DNA of 64,000 bases from Rossellomorea aquimaris (GCF_001877785.1 NZ_MINN01000117.1:283319-347318); one strand, 5' to 3'; positions 51,140 to 59,119 are shown, counted from the stretch's first letter. Notes: generated from the letters alone by a model not told the origin. Numbers and translations are program-made.

Positions 51140-52518
51140 ATTGACACCCCTGTAATAGTTGATAGCCTGTTCTTGAATTCGTCTTCAATAAATTGTAATC
51201 GTTCAATATTGGTTTCAATTATCATAAAGTAGAGACGCCCATCGTTATGTTGATTCATGTCTTTTCTCGTCGCATTGACCGTGGCGAAATTCGTTACCAA
51301 TAAACCTTTCTTCGACTCTTTGCTATATAGAAGATCACCGGCAGCGAAAAGAATATCTTCGAAGTTAAGTTGATTATAAGTGGAAATATTAATCTTTTTT
51401 GCGATTGCCGCATCCTTATCGGAAACGCATACTTCCTGAATAAGTGTTTGATATGTACTCATATTAAATCTTGCGTTTATCTCCAGATTCGGATATATCT
51501 TTCCATCACTGGATAGAATCGCATCCACACCTGCCACTCCAAAATATCCGGCTTCATGTAAGAGCCCGCCAATCTTAACAGCGGCTTTCTTTAGCAGCTC
51601 CAATTGTTTGGCATCAAGTCTGGAAGGGATAATATGTCCTTGATGAACACCGTTTTCAACAATTGATTCTTTTGCAAAATTAAAATCCACATAACCCTCT
51701 TTGGAAACGATGAATTGATAATTAATATCGCAGGCCTTATCAATCCATTTTTCTATCACCATGGATAATTTTGTTGATCCATTTCGTTGGGATGACTTCT
51801 TAAGAAGCTTTAAGTACTGGTAGAATTTTTTTTCTGAATCAATTACTACAATCCCTTTCCCGGATACACCCATCGCTTCTTTTATGACCAATTTCCCTCC
51901 GTTATCCAATACATGTTTCAATAATGAAAATGAATCCTCCAACTCCTGGATTGAGTTACATGAGGCCCCTGGTATTTGCTCTAAATTCGATCTTTCATTA
52001 ATCATCCGGCTGAAAATTTTACTGTTTACATCGGCGGATATTTCTGCTGAAGGTGTCGCAAGAGGAATACCTGTCAGTTCCGACAGGCGTTCTTCTAACT
52101 GTGAAGTACCAAAAGGCATTAAATAAACGTTGTCTTTACCAAAAGACTTAAGTCTTTCAATCGTTTTCGGGCATTTCAATATGTTCTCTGTAATCGTCAG
52201 GGATGGATCATTTTCTTCTACATATAGAAGGTTTGGCAGCCGGAAACCCTGTTCATTCAGATACGTTTTATAATGGGGATCTACAAAGTCCTTCAAAATT
52301 ACATAATCCTGTTCGGCAGCCAGAAATATTCCTAACTCTTCCATCCTGTTTACAATGGATGATGAGTTACCCAATGAAATATTCGGTAAAGATACCAGCT
52401 CTTTATGCTGCCACTTCTCTTCGACTTCAAAATTATTTATGTATATGAATGTTGCTTGTTCATCATTAACCAAGAATTTTTTTAATTTCCTGTCGAATGT
52501 TGTTTTAGTCAAATACAC
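51136..52518 (-). CDS. ATP-grasp ligase, BtrJ-like amino-acyl-ACP ligase candidate
   Basis: A 460-aa ATP-grasp enzyme. The domain begins near DVNSKIFSRMINE and holds KLVIKEAMGVSGKGIVVI (ATP-lysine and glycine loop) and the magnesium motif GVAGVDAILSSDGKIYPNLEINARFNMS. It probably activates an amino acid as acyl-phosphate and attaches it to the ACP thiol, as BtrJ does with glutamate. GTG start with AGGAGAG upstream, 12 bases after the KAS III gene. The amino acid is not identified; amide-ligase activity is the alternative. Confidence 0.8.
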   Translation of the reverse strand: MYLTKTTFDRKLKKFLVNDEQATFIYINNFEVEEKWQHKELVSLPNISLGNSSSIVNRMEELGIFLAAEQDYVILKDFVDPHYKTYLNEQGFRLPNLLYVEENDPSLTITENILKCPKTIERLKSFGKDNVYLMPFGTSQLEERLSELTGIPLATPSAEISADVNSKIFSRMINERSNLEQIPGASCNSIQELEDSFSLLKHVLDNGGKLVIKEAMGVSGKGIVVIDSEKKFYQYLKLLKKSSQRNGSTKLSMVIEKWIDKACDINYQFIVSKEGYVDFNFAKESIVENGVHQGHIIPSRLDAKQLELLKKAAVKIGGLLHEAGYFGVAGVDAILSSDGKIYPNLEINARFNMSTYQTLIQEVCVSDKDAAIAKKINISTYNQLNFEDILFAAGDLLYSKESKKGLLVTNFATVNATRKDMNQHNDGRLYFMIIETNIERLQFIEDEFKNRLSTITGVSI

Positions 52519-52530
52519 GACAATCTCTCC

Positions 52531-53451
52531 TTAATGTTGAAATACTGCTGCTGAAAAAGTGGCTCCAAGACCCACTGTAACGAATACATAATATTCACCT
52601 TTACGGATGCTCCCTCTCTCCAGCATTGTATGAAGGTTAAGAAAAGGGTCCGAGCAATAGCAATGGCCGATTTCAGAAATATTGTCCAGGAAGTATATTT
52701 CTTTTTTTAGTGGAAGTGCGTCAATAACCTTTAACCATGAAGACCGATTTACGTTATGCGGTATAATATGATTGATGTCTCCCATTCCAAGGTTTGCTTT
52801 TGATATAGCTCCCTCGATTGTCTTGACAAGTGTATCTGTGTATTCTTTCTCAAACTGTTTTAGCTGCTTGTCATTAAGATTAACCCCCGAGTGATAAGCA
52901 CCAAGAATCATCCGATTTGTCGAAAGCAGCTGGTTTCCTTTACTGTTTGCAGAAATCAGGCAGCATGCCGAGCCCTCTCCCATAACTGTGGTATTAGGGA
53001 TTAGTTGGGCTTTGGGTGTGAATGGCTTCTCACCAGTTAGCAGCAGGACTTTATCCCGGCTGTCACCAATCAGGTGTTTAGCCACTTCTATTGCGGTGAT
53101 AGCTGAAGAACAATGATGATGAGTGATAGAAAATGACGTTGCATTCTCTAATCCGAGGGTTTTTTTAATATTTTCAAGGATATTGATTGGATAAGGTGCA
53201 ACGGTTGTTATGGTGTGGGCATATATAATATATTTGATATCTTTTCTTTCTACTTTACTAAGCATCTTTTCGATTGGATTTATCAACATTTCTTCAAGGC
53301 TTTGGTCCGGTTTGTACCTCACCTTTTCAAGACCATGAAATCGAGTCAATAATGTTAATTGGAATCTATTTAAATTCAAACGTTCAGATAAGTTCGAAAT
53401 ATATACTTCATTATCGGGTAAGTATGTTTCAATACCCTCAATACCTAACAT
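52531..53451 (-). CDS. KAS III-like ketosynthase/acyltransferase
   Basis: A 306-aa FabH-like enzyme, near relative of the one at 47820. Cys114 in SITHHHCSSAITAIEVAKHL and His232 in HIIPHNVNRSSW are in place; the third FabH residue (Asn in GNTS) is again replaced, by His263 in IGHCYCSDPF. This shared GHxYCxD signature sets the pair apart from fatty-acid KAS III. GGTGGAT lies before the ATG. First large gene after the 19-codon leader ORF. Confidence 0.82.
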   Translation of the reverse strand: MLGIEGIETYLPDNEVYISNLSERLNLNRFQLTLLTRFHGLEKVRYKPDQSLEEMLINPIEKMLSKVERKDIKYIIYAHTITTVAPYPINILENIKKTLGLENATSFSITHHHCSSAITAIEVAKHLIGDSRDKVLLLTGEKPFTPKAQLIPNTTVMGEGSACCLISANSKGNQLLSTNRMILGAYHSGVNLNDKQLKQFEKEYTDTLVKTIEGAISKANLGMGDINHIIPHNVNRSSWLKVIDALPLKKEIYFLDNISEIGHCYCSDPFLNLHTMLERGSIRKGEYYVFVTVGLGATFSAAVFQH

Positions 53452-53482
53452 AAAGATCCACCTTTGAATAATAAAATCTCAT

Positions 53483-53504
53483 AAGGCCCTATCATAAGGG
53501 CCTC
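53483..53504 (-). promoter_or_regulatory. Leader hairpin between the 19-codon ORF and the first KAS gene
   Basis: AGGCCCT pairs with AGGGCCT around a 6-base loop, inside the 82-base gap. There is no true T run after it, so it may be a processing or attenuation element and not a full terminator. Confidence 0.45.
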
Positions 53505-53533
53505 ATAAGTCTTGCGTTAAGTAAAATCGTTCA

Positions 53534-53593
53534 TTATACTGCTTTAGCTAATGTCTTATCCACTGCTTTGGCTTCGCGAACTACTTTTGTCAT
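53534..53593 (-). CDS. 19-codon ORF at the head of the biosynthetic operon
   Basis: Encodes MTKVVREAKAVDKTLAKAV. AGGAGGTG lies 7 bases before the ATG, one of the best ribosome sites in the window, which is hard to explain by chance. No signal peptide, no Cys, Ser or aromatic residue; it is helical and basic with a KAV..AKAV echo. It might be a leader peptide for attenuation together with the hairpin that follows, a small product or carrier peptide acted on by the ATP-grasp enzyme, or simply a translational primer. I cannot choose between these. Confidence 0.6.
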   Translation of the reverse strand: MTKVVREAKAVDKTLAKAV

Positions 53594-53844
53594 GTTATTC
53601 ACCTCCTGTTTCTTTGTCTATATTCACTTTAACAGCCAGACCACCCTTTTTGTATTGAGAAAAAAGCGAAATTTCAGTCAACTAACGCCCCGATAAGCAT
53701 CCAATTTTCTCAATATAAAGATCTACTTTTACAATGGAACTTATAGTCAATTTATGCTAGTAAGAAGCGTCCCCATGATTCACTCTTCTCCAGCCGCTTG
53801 ATCGCCCGCTGTCCCAATAATATAATTGCGCTACTCTAACTCGC

Positions 53845-53871
53845 GGGACGAGGGACCTGTCCCCCCGTCCC
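53845..53871. repeat. 27-bp palindrome, copy 16
   Basis: Between the biosynthetic operon and the NERD gene. Confidence 0.9.
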
Positions 53872-53941
53872 AATCCACCTATACCTTTATGCTCATATTC
53901 CGATAGTAAAAATAAACACCTGCATTGCAAAGGAGAACGTG

Positions 53942-54772
53942 ATGTTACTATTCCTGCATTTCTTAAAGAAGAAAAAAGAAAACGTCAAACCTATACAAAC
54001 AAGAAAACCTACCGCTAAGTCTATAAAGAAGACTTCAGAAGAAATCGCAGCCAGAAAAGGGGAGCTTGGAGAATATAAGATAGACATCCAGCTTGATCAG
54101 CTGCCTAAGGACTGGCGTTACTTGAACGACCTTCTTGTAAAAAACGCGAAGTCGAAGTCAGGATATTCCCAAATTGATCATGTAGTCTTGACTCCCTACG
54201 GCATCTTTACCATTGAAACGAAAAATTATCAGGGTACAATATATGGCGGAAAAGACCGGAAAACGTGGCTGGTCAATGGAAAATTTAAAATGATGAATCC
54301 ATTTGTTCAAAATTACGGGCATATTGCCGCATTGAAAAAACTAATTGATGAAAAATACCACCCCTTATTCATCTCAATGGTTTCCTTCACAAAGAGATGC
54401 ACTTTTAAAGTTGGCCTGGAGTATCGTAAAATTTCATCCAATGAATTGATTGTCTATGATATCGAATTGTCTGAGTTCATTCACAGAAAGATTTCCATCT
54501 TGAAACTTCAGCACAAAGAACCTCTACTAAGCAAAACTGACCTTACCACTATTCACCATTGTTTTAATCGAGCGAATATAACTGATTCAATGATTAGAGA
54601 GGAACATAAGCTCAAACTAAGCACGCCTGAACTAACGAAAGGGGATACCAACTCCTCTGCTGCCTGTGTGACGTGCAGAAAACCCGTTTCGTCAAAAGTA
54701 AAGGCGTATTGTCTGTCACAAAGGCGGTTCGGAGGAAAAATATATTGTTATGAGCATCAGAAGACTAGGTAG
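53942..54772 (+). CDS. NERD-domain protein with C-terminal zinc finger
   Basis: A 276-aa protein. One short hydrophobic/basic N-terminal stretch, then the nuclease-related NERD domain (GELGEYKIDIQLDQLPKDWRYLNDLLVKN, SQIDHVVLTPYGIFTIETKNYQGTIYG), and a C-terminal Cys cluster (CVTCRKP, CYEH) of zinc-ribbon or topoisomerase-C4 type. Such proteins are linked to DNA processing but their substrate is not settled. GGAG lies 6 bases before the ATG at 53942. It is divergent from the biosynthetic operon. Confidence 0.8.
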   Translation: MLLFLHFLKKKKENVKPIQTRKPTAKSIKKTSEEIAARKGELGEYKIDIQLDQLPKDWRYLNDLLVKNAKSKSGYSQIDHVVLTPYGIFTIETKNYQGTIYGGKDRKTWLVNGKFKMMNPFVQNYGHIAALKKLIDEKYHPLFISMVSFTKRCTFKVGLEYRKISSNELIVYDIELSEFIHRKISILKLQHKEPLLSKTDLTTIHHCFNRANITDSMIREEHKLKLSTPELTKGDTNSSAACVTCRKPVSSKVKAYCLSQRRFGGKIYCYEHQKTR

Positions 54773-54812
54773 AGGGGGGCTTGTCCCATAGATTCACTTT
54801 AACTCTGGAAAA

Positions 54813-54839
54813 GGGACAAGGGACCTGTCCCCTTGTCCC
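54813..54839. repeat. 27-bp palindrome, copy 17
   Basis: 40 bases after the NERD gene stop. Confidence 0.9.
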
Positions 54840-54924
54840 AAAAGACACGGTACCCGTCCCTCATGCCTAGATTCCCATACTCGCTCATATAGTAAAGTAA
54901 TCATCTGAAAAAGGGGTGAACGAT

Positions 54925-57027
54925 ATGAAGAAAGTGATTTCTTTGACGTATTTGTTCGGGGTTGTGTTTCTTTTGGCAAGTGCACTTTATTTTTTCGCTT
55001 CTAATTGGCAGGTGTTTTCCCGGCTTGAGAAGGTGGCTTTGGCGGGAGGTTTGATTGTGTTGTTCTACGGGGCGGCTTTTCTGTTGGACCGTGTGTTGAA
55101 GGGGGCGCATTTCCTTTCAAACTGGCTGCTGGTCAGCGGGGTGATTTCGTTTGGCTTGTCCGTCGCTCTTCTTGGGCAGCTGTACAATTCCCACGCGGAC
55201 AGTTATTTATTGTTTCTTGTCTGGTCGATTCCCGCCCTCCTGTTCAGCTTGTACACGAGGTACAGCGGTTTTTACGCGTTGACCCATATCCTCATCCATC
55301 TGAAAATCTACTTTTATCTGTTCCCTTCGTCCCCATTCGGGCACTGGACACCCGCCCATACTTGGATCGCGTTCGGAGTCGGAATCATGAACACTCTCTT
55401 GTTTCTGATCATTAAAAAAGGGTGGATCTCTTCAAAGCCGCTTTTTTATCTCAGTCTCGTCTCTGCCAATCTCCTCTTTATGATTACGGCATTCAATGAC
55501 GGGTATCCCGTTTTCTTCTCCCTCTTTTATATCGTCATCCTGGGAGTCGGGGTGTACCGGTACATTCATAAAGAAACGGCCATCTTCATCATCCTTTCGA
55601 TGTTCGGCACGGCCTTTATCATTAGTAAAATGTTCGAGCTGATGGCACGGTATGTGTCCAGCCTCTTCTTTGTCGGCCTCTTATTCGCCGCGATCCTGTT
55701 ATTGGCGGGAAGTGTTTTCCTCGTGAACTATTTACGGAAGCATCCCTCCTCCCGGCATTGGACAAAGACGATCTTCGTTGCCAGCGTCACGACCATCGCC
55801 TCTGTTTTCATCGTGGCATCAGTCTTCGGTCTGCTTTCTTTACTCATGGTGGACGTCTCAATGGTCGGATTATTCCTATTCGCAACAATTCTGCTCGTCA
55901 TTCCAAGCGCGCTGACCAGCTGGCCTGCCCCTGTAAAATATTCACTCACCATGACCGGCATCGTCATCGGTATGACGGCAAGCACCTTTGATAACTTTTC
56001 ATATGCGATGTTCTTCGTTCTCGCCTTTGTGTTTTATCTTGAAAAAAGGCCCGCTGCGAAAGTTGTTTTGTACTTTTTATTTCAATTGAACCTGGGAATC
56101 TTCTTCGCCCAAATGCTTGAACTAGGCGCCCATCCCCTCCTGGCGGTGATGCTGCTCTTGAATAGTGCCGTGTTCCTTGCAACATTTAATAGACACGTCA
56201 TCCAGTATGGAGCGTTTCTCATTGGGTTCCTTGCCTTTTTCTCATTAACGGTCATCGATCTCTCCCTGGCGCTTCATACGGCCTACACCGCTCTGTTCTT
56301 TCTGACCGCAACGGGCTGCATCTATTTCTATAAAAAACGCGACCTTACCTTCTATTGGGCTGCATCCCTTGTCTTCTGGTTCATGCTCATCATCCAGCTG
56401 TATTACGATCTTGCCTGGAAGCTCGTCCATAAATCCCTGCTCTTAGCCATATTAGGTGTCCTCTTCATGATGACGGCTGCATACCTGGACAGAAAGGCCG
56501 GCCACGATCTGCAATCCCGTTCGATGCTTTCCGGTAAAAAGCTCGGAATCCTCCTCATCATCTTCCTTCAAGGAGGATGGATCGGTTATGGGGTCTATTC
56601 AAACGAAACCCTTTTACAAAACGGGCAAACGATCCTATTGGAGCTTCAGCCTGTCGACCCGAGATCCCTCCTCCAGGGGGACTATGTGCAATTGAATTAC
56701 ACCATTTCCCAGCTCGAACGGACCTCCATCGACGACAACGGGCCCATCACCATCGTGCTGCGAAAAAATGCACAAGGCATCCACGAATATACAGGTGTGT
56801 ATAGCCTGGACGGAAAATGGAACACCCCTTACGAAAAGAAACACGGCGACGTCCTCCTGAACGGCAAGGTCACAGGCTCTTGGGACCACACCACCCAGGT
56901 CACTTACGGAATTGAACACTTCTTCATACCTGAAGGAACCGGGTTGGATGTGGAAGGGAAGGTGAAGATTGCTGTGGTTAAGGTGAGTGATAAGGGGGAT
57001 GGGATGTTGGTGGAGTTGCGGGACTAG
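54925..57027 (+). CDS. DUF2157 / GDYXXLXY-domain membrane protein
   Basis: A 700-aa membrane protein: about eighteen hydrophobic helices, of which the first ~300 residues are DUF2157-like (LTYLFGVVFLLASALYFFASNW, LLGQLYNSHADSYLLFLVW), and a C-terminal extracytoplasmic domain with the signature LLQGDYVQLNY (about 595-605). Function unknown. The ATG at 54925 has AAGGGG at a good distance. The stop codon TAG and the two codons before it lie within a 27-bp palindrome (57020-57046). Confidence 0.82.
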   Translation: MKKVISLTYLFGVVFLLASALYFFASNWQVFSRLEKVALAGGLIVLFYGAAFLLDRVLKGAHFLSNWLLVSGVISFGLSVALLGQLYNSHADSYLLFLVWSIPALLFSLYTRYSGFYALTHILIHLKIYFYLFPSSPFGHWTPAHTWIAFGVGIMNTLLFLIIKKGWISSKPLFYLSLVSANLLFMITAFNDGYPVFFSLFYIVILGVGVYRYIHKETAIFIILSMFGTAFIISKMFELMARYVSSLFFVGLLFAAILLLAGSVFLVNYLRKHPSSRHWTKTIFVASVTTIASVFIVASVFGLLSLLMVDVSMVGLFLFATILLVIPSALTSWPAPVKYSLTMTGIVIGMTASTFDNFSYAMFFVLAFVFYLEKRPAAKVVLYFLFQLNLGIFFAQMLELGAHPLLAVMLLLNSAVFLATFNRHVIQYGAFLIGFLAFFSLTVIDLSLALHTAYTALFFLTATGCIYFYKKRDLTFYWAASLVFWFMLIIQLYYDLAWKLVHKSLLLAILGVLFMMTAAYLDRKAGHDLQSRSMLSGKKLGILLIIFLQGGWIGYGVYSNETLLQNGQTILLELQPVDPRSLLQGDYVQLNYTISQLERTSIDDNGPITIVLRKNAQGIHEYTGVYSLDGKWNTPYEKKHGDVLLNGKVTGSWDHTTQVTYGIEHFFIPEGTGLDVEGKVKIAVVKVSDKGDGMLVELRD

Positions 57028-57046
57028 GGGACAGGTCCCTTGTCCC
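57020..57046. repeat. 27-bp palindrome, copy 18 (contains a stop codon)
   Basis: The left arm carries the TAG stop of the DUF2157 gene. Confidence 0.9.
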
Positions 57047-57161
57047 GCTAAACCAAAGGAAAAACCAAGGAGTCAGTAACAGCCGAAATCGTATGAACGG
57101 TTCTGCTGCCCCCTCCTTATAATAAAAAGCGGGATGTTAGCTGGCCTAGTTCCATGTTTAT

Positions 57162-57200
57162 AAAAAGAAAGCAAGAGAACCATCCATCCCCTTGCTTCCC
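57162..57200 (-). terminator. Weak terminator after the DUF2750 gene
   Basis: AAGCAAG/CTTGCTT stem with a TTTTT tail on the minus strand; related in sequence to the hairpin near 61541-61573. Confidence 0.45.
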
Positions 57201-57206
57201 TATAAA

Positions 57207-57582
57207 TTAATATTTTCTTAACTCATCTTCTAAATCTACAATTAATTTATCAATATCTAACAATGCAGAGTCTGCATTGTTCCAAAATATTGAAGGTTTG
57301 ATGCCATCTATCTTCATACCAGGATACCTGCATAAAGTCCTCAAGCTCTATCTGTTCTGCTTTATAATCATTCCACTCATCAACTGCACATAAATTTGCA
57401 AATTCTTTTTTCGGCCAAAAGGGCATTAGAGTATTTCCATTATCATCTTCCAATATTGCCCATCCATCATAGTACAATCCCCACACTTCCTCAAAGTCCG
57501 TTACTTTCTTTATAAAGTATTCATACCTTTTTGAAGCAGGGAGATTACTAACTACTTCAATCTCTTTGATATTCAATAACAT
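57207..57582 (-). pseudogene. DUF2750 gene with a one-base frameshift
   Basis: The first frame reads MLLNIKEIEVVSNLPASKRYEYFIKKVTDF and continues to VWGLYYDGWAIL, MPFWPKKEFANLCAVDEW and QIELEDFMQ, typical of DUF2750 proteins (unknown function, about 120 aa). After codon FMQ the frame is wrong and stops at 57250. Skipping a single G (about 57329-57331) gives YPGMKIDGIKPSIFWNNAD, then ALLDIDKLIVDLEDELRKY to a TAA at 57207, a full 124-aa protein. AGAGGAGG stands before the ATG. Either a recent mutation or a sequencing error. Confidence 0.8.
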
Positions 57583-57603
57583 TACCTCCTCTGTTTTCCC
57601 TTC

Positions 57604-57736
57604 TTACCACAGCCATCTATGCCTTAAATCTTTCTCAATTTGCTTAAAGCTATCGTCATTCGAGATTAGCCCTATCCATTGTTGTATACCTTCTCTAAAC
57701 CTATCTTTTCATTTCATGAGGCATTCCTTTTTCCAT
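57604..57736 (-). pseudogene. Frameshifted small ORF upstream of the DUF2750 gene
   Basis: Reads MEKGMPHEMK, then (dropping one A of an AAAA run) DRFREGIQQWIGLISNDDSF and KQIEKDLRHRWLW to a stop 18 bases before the DUF2750 ribosome site. The joined 43-residue sequence has clear coding character. No ribosome site precedes the first ATG, so this may be the tail of a longer lost gene. I do not recognise it. Confidence 0.45.
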
Positions 57737-57812
57737 ATATATCAGTAGTTAAGAAATAGTTCATATGTAATAACAATTATAAATGCATATACTATTGTGT
57801 AATATATTATGA

Positions 57813-57944
57813 CTGTATAGATTAAAGGGTTTTGATCCGCTTGTTAAGGCAGCGCGTTCCAAGAGGAAAGGTGCAGTGATCCCTAAATCAAATGTACCTG
57901 TAACCGGTAAACTTTATAGTAAAATAGTACTTACAACATTATAA
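57813..57944 (+). pseudogene. Coding fragment without a start
   Basis: An open stretch reading YRLKGFDPLVKAARSKRKG, then AVIPKSNVPVTGKLYSKIVLTTL and a stop. It has the look of a protein C-terminus but is preceded by a stop and has no start codon. Probably the end of a gene lost by deletion; identity unknown. Confidence 0.3.
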
Positions 57945-58015
57945 AATTATGGTAATATTTTTACCGGGGCAAAAATTATGGTTAATTTGTCAAAATTCAA
58001 ATCGGGGGTTAAGAT

Positions 58016-58828
58016 ATGTGGGATTTAATTGCATTCATAAGTTTATTAGCTGTTCCAGTATTCTTGGTTATAGCTATTGTATCGTTAGTTAAGAAAAAAG
58101 GCACAGCGAAAAGGAACTTTCTTTTCTCAGGGTTAGCTTTTGTTTTATTTATTGTAGGGATTAGTAATGCTCCTGCCTCTTCCAGTGAAACAGTTAGCAC
58201 TAAACCGAACGATGATACTTCTTTAGAGGAAAAGAAGGAAGTAGATACTGAAGTGAAAGCGGAGACAAAAGCCGAAGAAGAAGTTAAGATGACTCCACAA
58301 ATGGAAATGACAGGGAAAATACAGGAGTTAATAAGTACAGAACAAGCTTTTGATGCAGGTTCATACATAAAAGGGGATATTCCTGAGGGTGAATATGCGT
58401 TTATTCCTTTTGAGGGCAGCAGTCAATATTATGCTGAGAAGGATAGCTCCGGAAACATCGTTGATAACGAAAATTTTAATAGTTTTGGATATGTATATGT
58501 TCATGGTATTGGCAATATTGAAAATGGCGGCGTTTTAATAAATCCTTCCGCTTATGAAACGCTGGGAGTAAAAAGTGCAAAAGAAATATATCAAATTATG
58601 AATCAAGTTGAAGATGACTATAAAGATTCCGCCTGGTACAAAGTCGGAGTTGACATACCTGCAGGACAGTATGTCATTGAAAGTTACGGAGAAGGCTATG
58701 TTGCGATCATGAGCGGACCTGTTGGAAACAATGATATAGTAGACAACGAGATATTTAATGGCAGATATCAACTGACTGTCAACGATGGGCAGTACTTAAA
58801 AATCTCACAGGGTTTTATTTCTGAATAA
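58016..58828 (+). CDS. Membrane-anchored protein with two related beta modules
   Basis: A 270-aa protein. Two hydrophobic segments (5-25, 33-50), an acidic/lysine-rich linker (about 55-95), and two copies of a ~60-residue module: GDIPEGEYAFIPFEGS..GNIVDNENFN at about 118-155 and VDIPAGQYVIESYGEG..NDIVDNEIFNGRYQLTVNDGQYLKI at about 213-265. I do not recognise the family; the module resembles extracytoplasmic sensor or adhesion beta-domains. A hairpin-family repeat follows 20 bases after the stop. Confidence 0.65.
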   Translation: MWDLIAFISLLAVPVFLVIAIVSLVKKKGTAKRNFLFSGLAFVLFIVGISNAPASSSETVSTKPNDDTSLEEKKEVDTEVKAETKAEEEVKMTPQMEMTGKIQELISTEQAFDAGSYIKGDIPEGEYAFIPFEGSSQYYAEKDSSGNIVDNENFNSFGYVYVHGIGNIENGGVLINPSAYETLGVKSAKEIYQIMNQVEDDYKDSAWYKVGVDIPAGQYVIESYGEGYVAIMSGPVGNNDIVDNEIFNGRYQLTVNDGQYLKISQGFISE

Positions 58829-58848
58829 AAACCAAGGGGAAAAACTAA

Positions 58849-58891
58849 GGGGACAGGAACCGCGGTCTTTAAAACCGCAGCTCCTGTCCCC
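58849..58891. repeat. Second hairpin family, copy 3
   Basis: GGGGACAGGAACCGCGGTC, TTTAAA, ACCGCAGCTCCTGTCCCC; the most complete copy, a long near-perfect hairpin. Confidence 0.8.
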
Positions 58892-59060
58892 TCGGCTTTC
58901 CCTCCATAAACAACTGCAGCATAAAATCCCCAAACAATAACCGGCCGCCGTTGCGGAATAGTTGTGAATGGATTGTTTTTGGGACGTTCCTGAAAAGCTT
59001 TTAGATCGGGATTTTAGATGTTTTTTTGTTTCTTTAAGAAGTGTTGCAGGACTCCCGGGT

Positions 59061-59110
59061 AAAAAAGGCAGCACCCCAGGTTCTCCAATATTTGGAGGAC
59101 ATGGGGTGCC
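59061..59110 (-). terminator. Strong terminator of the SPOR/NAGPA gene
   Basis: Minus strand GGCACCCCATGTCCTCCA pairs with TGGAGAACCTGGGGTGC and ends in a run of six T. Confidence 0.88.
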
Positions 59111-59119
59111 ACAAAATGA

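Noticed and set aside
49578..52518. PLP enzyme as plain diaminopimelate decarboxylase with an ATP-grasp lysine-pathway ligase (LysX/LysW type)
   Set aside because: The carrier is a true ACP with a DSTS phosphopantetheine site, not a LysW zinc protein, and the other lysine genes are absent.
53534..53593. 19-codon ORF as a lanthipeptide or other RiPP precursor
   Set aside because: No Cys, Ser or aromatic residue, only one Thr in the C-terminal half, no leader/core division and no known RiPP maturase besides a generic ATP-grasp enzyme; kept only as an open question.
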